Below, piece by piece: positions 45,369 to 56,186 of a stretch of 64,000 nt of DNA. Source of the stretch: Bryum argenteum. Taxonomy: Eukaryota > Streptophyta > Bryopsida > Bryales > Bryaceae. The position numbers and the translations under genes are program-made. The stretch spans positions 9,626,648-9,690,647 of the forward strand of contig CM073329.1 of NCBI GenBank assembly GCA_037043015.1. Direction: 5' to 3'. The first letter of the stretch is position 1, and the number at the start of each line of letters is the position of its first letter. The notes beneath the pieces are model-generated. The model did no database searches, was not told the DNA's origin, and was given only the letters and a program-made list of their open reading frames with translations.

Positions 45369-45640
45369 CGAAAACCTCAAATGAGTCTCCCTTCTCAGTT
45401 CTTGTCCCCGGCGTAAAAAGGACGCATCATCCGAACGTGAATCCCCTCCTCAGAACATGAACTTCATATTTCCTCCTCGCCAAGCGTCAAATCCAAGGAA
45501 GAATCCCTTCCGGCTTGGACACCATAGCCGCGACGGAAAACAGAATCGATTCTCCCAAAATCTGCACTGATCGCTGCTTCGAAAAAAAACAGAAAAAAGA
45601 ATCCTGCAGCGGGAGAGGAGCAAACAAGGAGAACTTGAAG
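45369..45640 (-). promoter_or_regulatory. Probable 5' leader exon of the BTB/T1 gene with upstream ORFs
   Basis: The minus strand of this stretch is CT-rich, leader-like sequence ending in a splice donor (TTTTCG then GTACGT, 45369). Joined to the acceptor at 44298 it gives a 1070-bp leader intron (44299-45368). It contains at least three short upstream ORFs, one encoding MVSKPEGILPWI, which could damp translation of the main frame. The exon start is approximate. Confidence 0.45.
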
Positions 45641-48205
45641 TGCTAGAGCAAATTTCGGAAAGAGGAATCGCTATGTTGCATTGGGACGCTCTTATTGCAA
45701 CTCGCCGTCGTCGTCCACTCGTCCTCCCTCTCCTCCATCGCCATGGCCCACAAGCTTGGCGATACCCGGACCCGGACCTGGCACGTTCCGTAATAACCGG
45801 GATCCAGCGCGATATGTCAGAGGTATCGATTGGTTTTTGAATTTATGGTTATCTATTATCAGCGTGCGGTTCACATTCTAGATCTATTCTGATACCGTAT
45901 CTATGTTGAGACCGTATACCAATACCGTATTCGAGATCGTATTATACGATTCCCTTATTATCTTTGAAAGTTTCATTATTTTCCTTATACTGCTCATCTT
46001 TGTCTTTCTTGCTTGGATCTTGCCAAGTGGCGTGGACTGCACTCGGCTGCAGACATGCGGATGGCTTACCGACACTGGGTTCCAAAAAGGGGGAAAGAAA
46101 AAAATAAAAATTAAACCTAAATAATGTATTAAATGTTTGAGAAATACATCAAGAACGAAGTCAATCAAGTCTGTTGAAGGTTGGTAGAGTCAGGGATGCT
46201 TTACATGGGGAGTTGAGGCCAACAAATCTTCAGACCAATTTACTCACATTTTGGCTCAATGGACCGCTTGGAGAACACTATAAAGATATAATGAGGTGGG
46301 GGCATGTGTAAAGTCCATGAGGCCAATTTGTAAAACAAGGCCATGGGGCCAATTTGTATGATTAGCTACATTCCATGCTTTTGATTTGTTTACAATCAAA
46401 TAATTTATTGAGATAATAATTTTGTAGTAGAATCAAGCAACAACATCTAGGCCATGAAATGATATTCTATTCTTATATCTGTAGTGTAGGGTGTGTCATA
46501 ACTTGTCCTCCACGATTATGATTTAATTTCAAAAAATTGGCTTTGAATCCTCATGTAAAGCTCTAGGGGCCAATTTCAAGAAGTGGACTGATTACAAAAG
46601 AGGGTTTTGCCATGAATTGGCCCCATCAATGGCTTGGCCCCTCCTGTAAAGTGGCCCTAATCTGCTTATGTTTCTTACTGAATGTGTTGTAATGTGATGA
46701 GATATGGAAATTTATTGGATATCATCTTAAAGTAGTTATTGAGAACATTTTCTCTATATATAAAAGCATACGATTTGTTTCTTTGTCCTTAGCAATCCAT
46801 ACATGCATGGTCATCATCATTTGGTCATGTTTACACGGCATGAAGAGTTTTGAAGAATTTAAAGAGTTTCCGTAAGTAGTATTCGATTTTTATTGAGAGT
46901 TTATTAAAATCCAATGATATAACAGAGAGTCAAAGCAACATGGAATATGGAACAATGAAAATAGGAGTAAAAAATGAGTAAGCATGAGTTGAAGGAAATA
47001 TCATAGGAGAATTGGGAGCTAGGAAGATAGGATAGGAACTGAGAACAATGGATAGGAACCAAGAACAAATATTGAGAATGAGGAACAAATGATGGGATAT
47101 AGGAACAAATGATGGAAAATAGGAAGAATGATGGAAACCGAAAAGAGGAGTTGTGGGACAAGGAAATGAGGGAACAAAAAATATGCTATAAAAACTTATA
47201 AAACATAGGGAACCGATAATAAGGGAACGAAGAGCATGCTATAAAGCTTTAAAAGGAGGGGGACCATCAACAAGGGGATCAAGCATCGGGGGTAGTTTTT
47301 GAAGAACACCAGATAAAGAACTGACCCGTCGGGACCGGGGGGCACATGTTTATACTAGTCTAAAAGAAAAGTTTATTTTGTGCATTTTTACCATAAGATA
47401 TCTAATATTAAAAAAGTGAACTTGTGAGTATTTAGGTGAAGTGAGCAAGCAAAAAACTGCAATTTATATGGAAGTGAGCAAGCAAAAAAATTGCATTTAT
47501 TTGGATAAGTACATAAAACCGAAGAGTGTTGTAGTTTAACAAATTCAAGTAGATTTCTTTGCACGTTGTAGTTTAGCAAATTCAAGTAGATTTCTTTGCA
47601 CGTAGTAATGTTGTAAGACAAAGATCATGGTGTGGATGAAGAGGTCATAGAACAACATTTTGAATCATCATTGTTTGGAATCAATTTATAACTACATGTA
47701 TTCATGTTACGAGAAACAAAAGATAAGACTGTAGAAGATTACAGCAACATAAGTGGACAAAGGGTGTTGTCATCAAATTTGTAATCAATATATACATCAT
47801 ACTTTTATTATTGTGTGTTCTTGCAAATAGACGTTGAATATTATCTTACCTTAGCTCATGGCACATGTTTTTGATGACTATTTGAAGTGTTCATTGTGTC
47901 GAGTGTTGGTGCTTAAAATAATACTTTCCAAAATAGCTTAGAGTCCAGACAAAGACCAATATAATATGCTTCCATATTGACTTGATATATAAATATTGAT
48001 GAGTTAACACCTATGGAGTATTTTGAAAAGGATGTATGAGTTTATGTTTAAATTATGAACATGTAAGTCTTGAGATCTATAGGCTTAATTTCTATAATTT
48101 GGTATATCTTAGAACATCTGAACAATCTTTAGATAAAAATGTCTAAAACTAATTTGAATTGTTGCCTTCATAATTTGCAAACATATTAGGGGTGTGAGTA
48201 ATAGA
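45641..48205. other. Intergenic; purine-rich and short tandem repeats
   Basis: 47000-47160 is an imperfect purine-rich repeat (GGAACAAATGATGG-type words). 47528-47601 is a 37-bp tandem pair starting GTTGTAGTTTAACAAATTC. 46317-46660 contains several GGGGCCAATTT words in both orientations. No gene is supported; the end nearest 48205 should hold the IFT46 promoter. Confidence 0.5.
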
Positions 48206-51200
48206 ATGGATACTACAAGTTCAAACTCAAGACCATCTTCAATAATAAGAAGTGGAAATATTCAAGATGATGATGAAGAGGACGTAGGCGATGAAGATGA
48301 TGAGGATACATTGGTATTGACATTTGCCCTAATACAAATTCGAATATGCTTTGCAAAGTGCCAAGTGTTTTACTAAACTATTTTCAAATACAAATTGCAT
48401 CCAATTCTTGGTACTCAAAATAATCGGTTTTCCTTTTAAAAATCTCTCGTAATTCTTATTTATACCTAAATGAATGAGTATACACATTGTAAACATATTT
48501 CAATAAAAAATATATATTTAGAAAATATCTCAATGGTAAATTTTTAATTGAGCACAAAATGAAATCTACAGTCAATTTCGGAAGATACATTGAGCCATGA
48601 ATCTATGTCAAGTGACTTAAGCAATGTTCATAAAGACTTGTCTATGAACAAAGAATCAGGTACCTTATACATATCAACATCTTCTACTATTTTTATTTGA
48701 GAAACTGTTGTTCATAAATGATAAATATCCCTATAATTACAATCATTCTATATCCATTTATTATTATTATCTCTAAGTATGCATATATTGTTGTTTCTAA
48801 TTTCTTGGCTATTGCAAAAATGAGGTTTGAATGAATATTGATATACTTATACCCAATTACAAGTTTCAAGATGTTAAAATGTGATGCAGAGATGAATCTA
48901 TTTACCAAATCTCCTTTGTTGATGAGCAAACCAGGAGTAAGTGTTTTTCATTGTATTAAATCCTCTTTGAATACAACAATACTTGGATATATTATATCCT
49001 CTAATAGAAATCAATAAAGATAAAAAAAACAACTCTCATGAAAAATGAGTCAATCTAGTATACAATACAAATGCAGTCATTCAAAGTTTTAAGTTATTAT
49101 GTTTTTGAAATCGTAGATTTTTAATCTCATGTGTGGATGATGATATTATAGCAAGAAGCATTAAAGTCCATGACAACAATTATGTAAGAAAAATCAATGT
49201 TGCACTTCAATTATATAAGGAATAACTAATATATTTGATATACTCCGTATTTTTATTTGAATTTTATCTAAAGTGAAACTGATATCCTTAAAAGATGTGT
49301 ACATGCTTAGAAGGACCCTTATCGTTAAAATTGTCAATTCAAAAGACCTAAACTACAACTATACTTAGTGAATCCAATTTAAAAATAAAAAACTTAAGTT
49401 GGTAGGAACTTAGCTCATTAGAGATTTATATGAGATATATTAAATTGATACATCAATTGCAATACTTACATTTTGCAGGGATACAAATACATTAGAAGAC
49501 ATGATAACTCTAGCAGGCAAAGATGAATTCAATTGCGATTTTATGAATGATAGATTCTATGAAGATACCTTGTCACCATCCCCTAGAGACAACTGCAGCT
49601 CATTTTCTGCAATGAAAGATTCCTTGAATTCTTTTGAATTGTTCAAAGAAGATGATTTTGTACAGTTCCAAAACCTCTATCTATTACATTGTACATAGGT
49701 ATATCCAATAGATTGTACATATTTCCAAAAAATAAAAAATAAAAAAAAAAATAAAAAATAAAAACTTATAGAAGAAGGCATGTATATGTTATTATTTGAT
49801 TTAATTATCTGATGAAAATTGCTAGGAATTTTGTTGCTGCAGATTGCTAAAGAATTGAAAAACTTATTTTCTTATGTAGAGAACTTCAAACCTCAAGATG
49901 TAGTGATTGGGATGAGCTTAAAACCATTTTTGCCTAATTACATTCCAGCTTTAGGAAGTGTTGATGAATTTATCAAAGTTCCTCGCCCTGATGGCCAACC
50001 AAATAATTTAGGCTTAAAGGTAGAGCACTTATCACTTTGGTTTATTTGTACCTTACAATCTAAGATTTAGATTATTCATGCTTCATCAATCTCTTTTAAA
50101 CGGTTAAAATATTAATATTAAAAGAACCTAAGATTACAATCTATGTAACACTTTGTCTATTTTAAAAGTATATGAGAAGTTGTGTTGAATCTATTCAAAT
50201 GGATAGATTTGAGATAATCTAAGAGGCAATTTATATGGGACGAACATGGTACTCAAAATGAAGAGATAAGAGAAGCAATTTTAACTTGTTACTCCTTTTT
50301 TTACAATCATTTTGTTTAGAAATTTTATGATATAGGTATTAGATGAGGATGGACCAAAACAAAGTGATCCGGCAGTCTTAACATTACACCTACATTCAAC
50401 ATGTATGAAGTCAAATTTTCAACCATTTCAGGTGATTTAAAATTGGTTATTGAAGTCCTTTAGTTTTATGCACATATGAGATCATTTACAATAGAATACA
50501 CGAGCTCGTTTTTAAATAGAAGACAATATTCTACAACTTTGGATGTTACAATTATAACAAGCATTGTTTATTTGTAGGTTGCATCCATTGAAAATGCTGA
50601 CAAAAATCCGAAGAAACTAGACTCATGGATTAGTAGCATAAAGGACTTGCATCGATCAAAACCACCACCATCACTTTTATTTTCGAAACCCATGCCCGAC
50701 ATAGAGAAATTGAAAGAGGTGTGTTGAGGTGATATATTAAGAAAATATACTATATATGACATTTATATATGATTGAGGAGTTTTAAATATAAAACTTTCT
50801 TTAGATCAAATTTGATGCATAAGTCACTTAGTATAGTTATATAATGCTAAGAACGTTGTTGCACTATTTAGATGTTAGTGTAGAGAAACATCTCCAACTA
50901 ATGGTGTGACAATTTACAGTTTTAAATATTTTTTCATCTAAGTAAATTCAAATAGATTTCTATAGTATGTTGTTTTCAACAATACTAATCAAAAGTCAAA
51001 ATGAAATTTATTTTGAGGAGTATTTTTACTAAGACTCATGTGAATCTCTTTATTACTTTTATCAAAGTCTGATAATATGTATATTTTGTAGATATGGCCA
51101 CCCCAACTTGATAAAATATTGGAGGAGATTGAGCTTCCTTCTGCCAAATTAGAAGTTGATTTGGCAACCTTTATTAATATTTATTGTTCCATATTTGATA

Positions 51201-51473
51201 TACCCGTGTAAGTGTTCATAAATGAAAAAAATATGGGTGTTTGCATTACTATATTACATATTAGAGCCTGAGAATAATCATACAAGATTAATATCTAAAA
51301 TAATAAATAATCTGTGAAATTCCATAATAGAATCATTTTTATATGTTAATTGAAAATCACAATGCAGATACCAAAATAAAATTGAATCTCTACATATATT
51401 ATTTATGTTGTATTTGGATCTGAAAAGTCAGAGTCAAGAGACTTCATTATCAAGATATTGGCTTCATGCTTAA
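48206..51473 (+). CDS. IFT46: Intraflagellar transport protein 46
   Basis: Eight exons fit one frame: 48206-48313, 48572-48659, 49496-49659, 49843-50019, 50336-50431, 50578-50718, 51092-51207 and 51368-51473, totalling 331 aa, the normal family length. The last five exons are secure and contain the IFT46 hallmarks LPNYIPALGSVDEFIKVPRP, then DGQPNNLGLK, LDEDGPKQSDPAVL, SIENADKNPKKLDSWI, LHRSKPPPS, PMPDIEKLKEIWPP, ELPSAKLEVDLATFIN and YQNKIESLHILFMLYL. The first exon codes the expected acidic N-terminus (QDDDEEDVGDEDDED). Exon 3 boundaries are less certain, and a further small exon near 48890-48936 is possible. IFT46 belongs to the IFT-B core and is needed to build flagella; in plants it would serve sperm flagella. 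The exons are unusually AT-rich compared with neighbouring genes. Confidence 0.9.
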
Positions 51474-53009
51474 ATATTTGTATCTTAAGCCTCCTATCTT
51501 AAGGGAATTGACGATTATCACCTTTCTTTAATGCAATTGAGAGACAACATTATCAACCCTTTTGAACATGAGTAGCAAGAAGTGCATACCAAATCGTGTT
51601 GTCATTAGTAGAATTTTCCCAGATAAGATTTATATGTGGAACTTTTACTTTGCTTTGTTGCATAGCTTAAATGGAGATATTTTTGTTGAAAACTTTGTCA
51701 ATAGGCTCTTTCTTGTGGCTTCTTATTTCACATAGTTCATAGTTAGTATAGGTTAATAAACAAGACACCTATGTGGACCAACAATGAAATTGTCTGCCAC
51801 TTTTTTCTCGAAATATTACTGGCACTAAATAAATAAATAAAAACACAAGACCCTTGTGGGGTTGGCGTGAATAAAATACCCATTTAACCTACCCTTGATG
51901 ATATGTACACAGGACATAACAACTTATTGGTACTATGTACTTTTGATTGCTTAAATAGAGACATAAATAATATGCTTGTTGAAGGGTGTTGGAGGTAGTC
52001 ACTATGACCTAGCTTATTTCCAAGAATAAATTCTCTATGTAAAAGAGAGGGCGTTCAAGGGGGAGTAACAACTCCAAAACTATGAAATTTTTGTAATTGC
52101 AAGGAACTCCTATACTTGTGGGCATCATAACAAGTCCTTATTGCATGCATACTTCAAGTTTTTTCATCACATAATCATTCTGAATAACTCTCATACAAAA
52201 AACACTCACTGAGTGCAACAATCAAAAATTAGAAGTTGAAGTATGCTTTCATTTAATTTGTTTTTCTAAGGTTTTATGTTTTAAGTCCACACTAAAGGTT
52301 TGAGGTTAACTATTGTGTTTGCAACCATATCATAATCAAAATTGACGAAGGAACAAACAAGTGACTTTGGGTTTGATGAGAAGTTTAGGCTCTTCTAGAG
52401 AACTCTTGATAATGTAAGAAGATGACTAGAGCTCGTTATTTGTGATGAATTGTGCAAAATATGAAGAATTTACAAAGTGAATGCTTACATGTTTGGTATG
52501 TGAAGGTTTGTAAGAAGCAAACAAAAAAGAATAGAAAAAGAGCCACGTGACTATACTTTATACTATAGTTTTCTTAAGTATATACTCTTTGAAAAAAAAA
52601 AATTAAAAAAGAAAGTATGAACTCGTGGTCAAAGAAGCTTCATCAATTTTATGAAAAAACAATAAATTAGTAAGGAAATATTATGAGTAGGTGAGGATTC
52701 AACAATAATTCAAAGAGGGATTAATAAAAGTGATGTCATACTAGGCGGTACTAATAGGGTTCCAATCCTTTCAACCCTTACACTTAAGAAAACTAGGTTT
52801 GCATGAAGGCACTTGAGAACTTATTTTCAGACATGTTCAGGTTGCGTTTGGCAACTCAATAATGGAATATTATGATAATCATAAGACTTCCATTTATATT
52901 TGTCATTGATTTGTACATATCATGATCATGAGAATATGAAAGGTCTTTCGGGAATTCAATAATCAAATATCATGATAATTAAAGGACCTCTGTTTTCACT
53001 TGTTATTAA
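51474..53009. other. Intergenic, nothing recognised
   Basis: AT-rich, with a short AAAT repeat at about 51827-51842. No gene supported. Confidence 0.4.
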
Positions 53010-53262
53010 CCTCAATTCCGTTAAAATGGCACTATGCCATGTGCCATTTTGTCACACCAAATCTTACATATGCGCTCACATTGAATGGTGTATTCTGTAA
53101 TATCACAATTTTTTCAATAATATCACTCCTTTATACACATTGTCACTCATTTTCCATAATATCACCTTAAAATTCTTTTATATCACATGGTTTTTGAACT
53201 CCAGTTCAGAAAGCTGAGGTGTGCCATTTTAGCGGCATAATGTCATTTTAACGGAATTGGGG
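53010..53262. mobile_element. Inverted-repeat miniature element (CCTCAATTCCGTTAA family), 253 bp
   Basis: The left end CCTCAATTCCGTTAAAATGG and the right end CATTTTAACGGAATTGGGG are a near-perfect inverted pair. It is the best-preserved of three copies. The interior has at least five ATATCAC or ATGTCAC-like words about 20-30 bases apart and a CACATGGTTTTTGAAC segment shared with the 2164 copy. Confidence 0.85.
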
Positions 53263-54181
53263 ATTATTGTAATTTGCACATATTATGATAATGAGAATAT
53301 GAAGGGTTGTTTGGCAAGAGACAAGGGTGAGATATTGAGGTCTAGTTGTTCGGACCTCTATTTTCAATTCCTATGTAATATCATGAATTTGTGAATGTCA
53401 TGATATTGATAATCATGATAATGATGGCGACCACACCCGTGGTCAGTTTTGAATATTGCGATTTTGAGAATATCTTGATTTTGAGTGAGATATCGTAATT
53501 TTGGAAATATTTTGATCTTAAATCATAAAACTCTTGGGGTATCAAACGGGTGGTCATAAGTGAATATTGTGATGTCACAAAAATCTCAATTTTGGGTGAA
53601 ATATCATAATATTCACGTGGTTGTCAGAAGCACCTTTCTTAATTTTCAAGATCTTCATACTAGCTAACAAATTACTCAATTGTGATCTTCTTTCCAAAAA
53701 ATAAAAAATAAAAATAAAAATAAAAAATAAATTGAAAAAGCATGAAATTCAACCAAACACCATCAAGAATTATTGAGCTTCAACTACAATGCATCAACCA
53801 AGGTATACGACTTATGAAACACATAATGAGTGCTCAATCACATTTGACACCAACTAATAATTGCTATTTCTCTTACTTAAAAAGTGATGGTAGTAAGACA
53901 ATGAATGAGTTTTCCATATAAACTATATGGTGGGGCCTCGGGGTCCCAAATAAATTCAACATTGACTTAAAATTTAATTGCATCCTTTCACCATATCAAG
54001 TCGTAAACATTTATGCAGTTATGAATGTATTTTGACAAGAATAGTAAAACTTTCTACCTATGATTCCTTTATCTTACAAGAAGTGATGGCAATGATAATA
54101 ATACCTATGTTTGTAAGGGACCCAAGGCCCAACCAACACGTTCATAAATCAAATGTCTCTAACCAAATAAGGGTCGCTTTA
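53263..54181. other. Intergenic, nothing recognised
   Basis: AT-rich, with an AAAATAAAAATAAA simple repeat near 53695-53730. No gene supported. Confidence 0.4.
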
Positions 54182-54318
54182 CACTATGGACCATGATGAT
54201 TGACCACGACCATTTTAAACCCCAGATTGGAAAATAAAGTGCTCGTTGTCTCATTTGAGTTTACACTACGTCAAAAAAACAGAACAATGACCACTAACTT
54301 TGAGGTTCCCGAAGTATG

Positions 54319-54587
54319 TTAACCCCTAAAGGCCCATGATGTTTTGGGAGCTTGAAATCCCAACATTGACCACTATGTACTAATGCGGGTACGTCCAATA
54401 TTTTTGGAAATTTTTGATAACTTCAACCGTAGGATCTTGAAGTAGACTACCATAGGTAGTAGTGTGAAAATTTTCAACCGTTGGATCATCACTGGATGTG
54501 AGATCATAACATTTGAAGTTGACTGTAAATTTTTTTTGGCCTTGACCGTAAAAGCCGAATCGGCGGCCGTGGGCCTTTAGGGGTTAA
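54319..54587. mobile_element. TTAA-flanked inverted-repeat element, copy I (269 bp)
   Basis: Starts TTAACCCCTAAAGGCCCATG and ends GTGGGCCTTTAGGGGTTAA, the cleanest inverted pair in the window. The interior holds the family words CAACCGTAGGATCTTGA, CAACCGTTGGATCATC and GAGATCATAACATTTGAAG. A hairpin GCCGA-A-TCGGC (54554-54564) lies inside the right end. Confidence 0.9.
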
Positions 54588-54614
54588 AATTTCCATAGTG
54601 AATAATATTTGCAT

Positions 54615-54740
54615 GGTCTCCTTGATTATAGTTGAGTTGAAGCAAATGCCTCGACTCAACTACAATCAAGAGGACCACGAGGCTAAAGAATCATTGATTG
54701 GCTAAAGCTTGATTATTCAAAAAAAAAAAAAAAAAAAAAA
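54615..54740 (+). repeat. 23-bp-stem hairpin followed by a 22-A run
   Basis: Arms GGTCTCCTTGATTATAGTTG... (54615-54637) and ACTCAACTACAATCAAGAGG... (54654-54676) pair at 20 of 23 positions around a 16-base loop. A run of 22 A residues follows at 54719-54740. The shape could be a small foldback element, a retroposed transcript or a microRNA-like precursor; nothing proves transcription. Confidence 0.6.
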
Positions 54741-54829
54741 GGAGGAAAAAGGGGAGGGTAAAAGTGAGAATGACAAGAATTTATTTCAGAGATTTGAACT
54801 TAAAGTAGTCCCAGTCTGAATCCACTTTA

Positions 54830-55039
54830 CACTACAAGAATGACCAAACCACTCAAAAATCCATTTTTGATTTACCACGGTCATGGCACTTGGCCAAGAG
54901 CCACGATTATAATGTTCTTGGTCATAACTCTTGATCCATAGTGTAAGTTCTAACTTCCTTCTGTCTGGTGGCCATCGGGAGTTTAGCATTACAAACGAAC
55001 ACTTCATTCACGCCGACCGGAGTTTCTATCTCCATAGTG
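54830..55039. mobile_element. CACTA-like ends, possible 210-bp element
   Basis: CACTACAAGAATGACCAAAC at the left matches the canonical CACTA-transposon terminus, and TCCATAGTG at the right gives the inverted CACTA. Both sides are flanked by TTTA/TAAA. Similar ends occur at 54182 and 54264 (plus orientation) and 54939 (minus orientation), so nested or partial copies are likely and the exact pairing is uncertain. Confidence 0.4.
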
Positions 55040-56186
55040 TAAAGGGGCCATGTAAATAATTGGGAAACAATTGCTTCAAAAGTGGACGGTAATGGGTGCA
55101 ACTACCTTATCCTGAAATGGGAGTCAAGCGAAGGATAGAATCAAAGAACCTGCCTTGTTGTTGAAGACTGCAATTGCGTATGCTATTTTAGGTATATAAT
55201 ATTTAAAATTTTTGGGTAGGCAGATAGAATTAGCAACCTCATGCGCATGCATGGAAACACGCTTTCTGTGTTTGAATTTTACATTCCCACTGCTCCCAAA
55301 AGCAAAAAAAAAAGGGCTAAAAATGAAAGGGGTGGGGGCCCCCATCAAAATATTTAATTTTCCAAGTGTGGACCGGCTATGGCCGGTCACACATTGCACC
55401 ATCCGGTCACTTTTAGAGTAGGCCGACTTGGAGGCCTCCCAGGAGCGCGGGAGCTCCAAGAGCCACGTGTCGGCGAACCACCCTCCGCATGGTGACGTCA
55501 TCATTTTCACGCCAACTCAGAGTGCTCGTTTTTTACCTCCTAAAGCTGCCCGGGGGCAGCGCCAGATGGCGTAATCTGGTGAGGGAGATCGACGGCTGAG
55601 AGTTGCTGGTCACCGGAAGCATGGAGGTGGAAACACAGCGACGGAGACAGATGAATTGTGGTAATGGTCGCCCTGGGGTGCCAGTGGAGCTTCCGCCGAT
55701 GCGATTGCTTTGGCTCCACTTTCGTGTTGATCATGTTTTTCCTGTTGCCGTGAAAGAGATCGTTCTGGTGAATTTTTCGTTTTCGCATTTGGTGCAGTAT
55801 CGGATGAGATAGAGCGGTCCGAACATGGAGACGGCGTCGGGGGATGGAGGACACGCTCGGCGGTGGAGACGGAGCCGTGGATGTGATTAGAGAAGTTCGA
55901 TATGGAGGGCGATGGGATTTGGTGTTTCATACCGAGGTGGTGCATGAGAGAATTTAAACCTAAGGCAGAGGAAGAAGAGGACGCCGTGAGAGCTAGGATG
56001 ATGTAGTTGAGACGAGCGCATGAAGAGAACAGGGAAAGGATGAAGGGTGGAGTCGGTATGGCAGGGAGGTTGTTGCTGTTGTTGTTGCTGTTGTAGTTCC
56101 TGATTACGCTATGGTCGATCAAGGTTGCTGAATCGGTTTTCGGAGGTTGCATCGCCATTATCCAAGCATTGGCAAACGAAAGCAGC
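55040..56186 (+). promoter_or_regulatory. Upstream region and probable leader of the WD40-TPR gene
   Basis: GC content rises from about 55370 onward, and 55540-56186 has the look of a leader with Leu/Gln-type trinucleotide runs (TTGTTGCTGTTG near 56070). An in-frame TAG near 56094 precedes the chosen start at 56187. A 63-codon upstream ORF starts at 55621. Minus-strand open frames here are judged to be shadows. Confidence 0.35.

Noticed and set aside
45640-45840. Arg-rich plus-strand frames just upstream of the BTB/T1 leader
   Set aside because: Short, overlapping in two frames, in the presumed promoter of the BTB/T1 gene; no domain.
46317-46660. Possible inverted repeat of GGGGCCAATTT words
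   Set aside because: Only the short word recurs; flanking bases do not pair consistently, so an element could not be defined.
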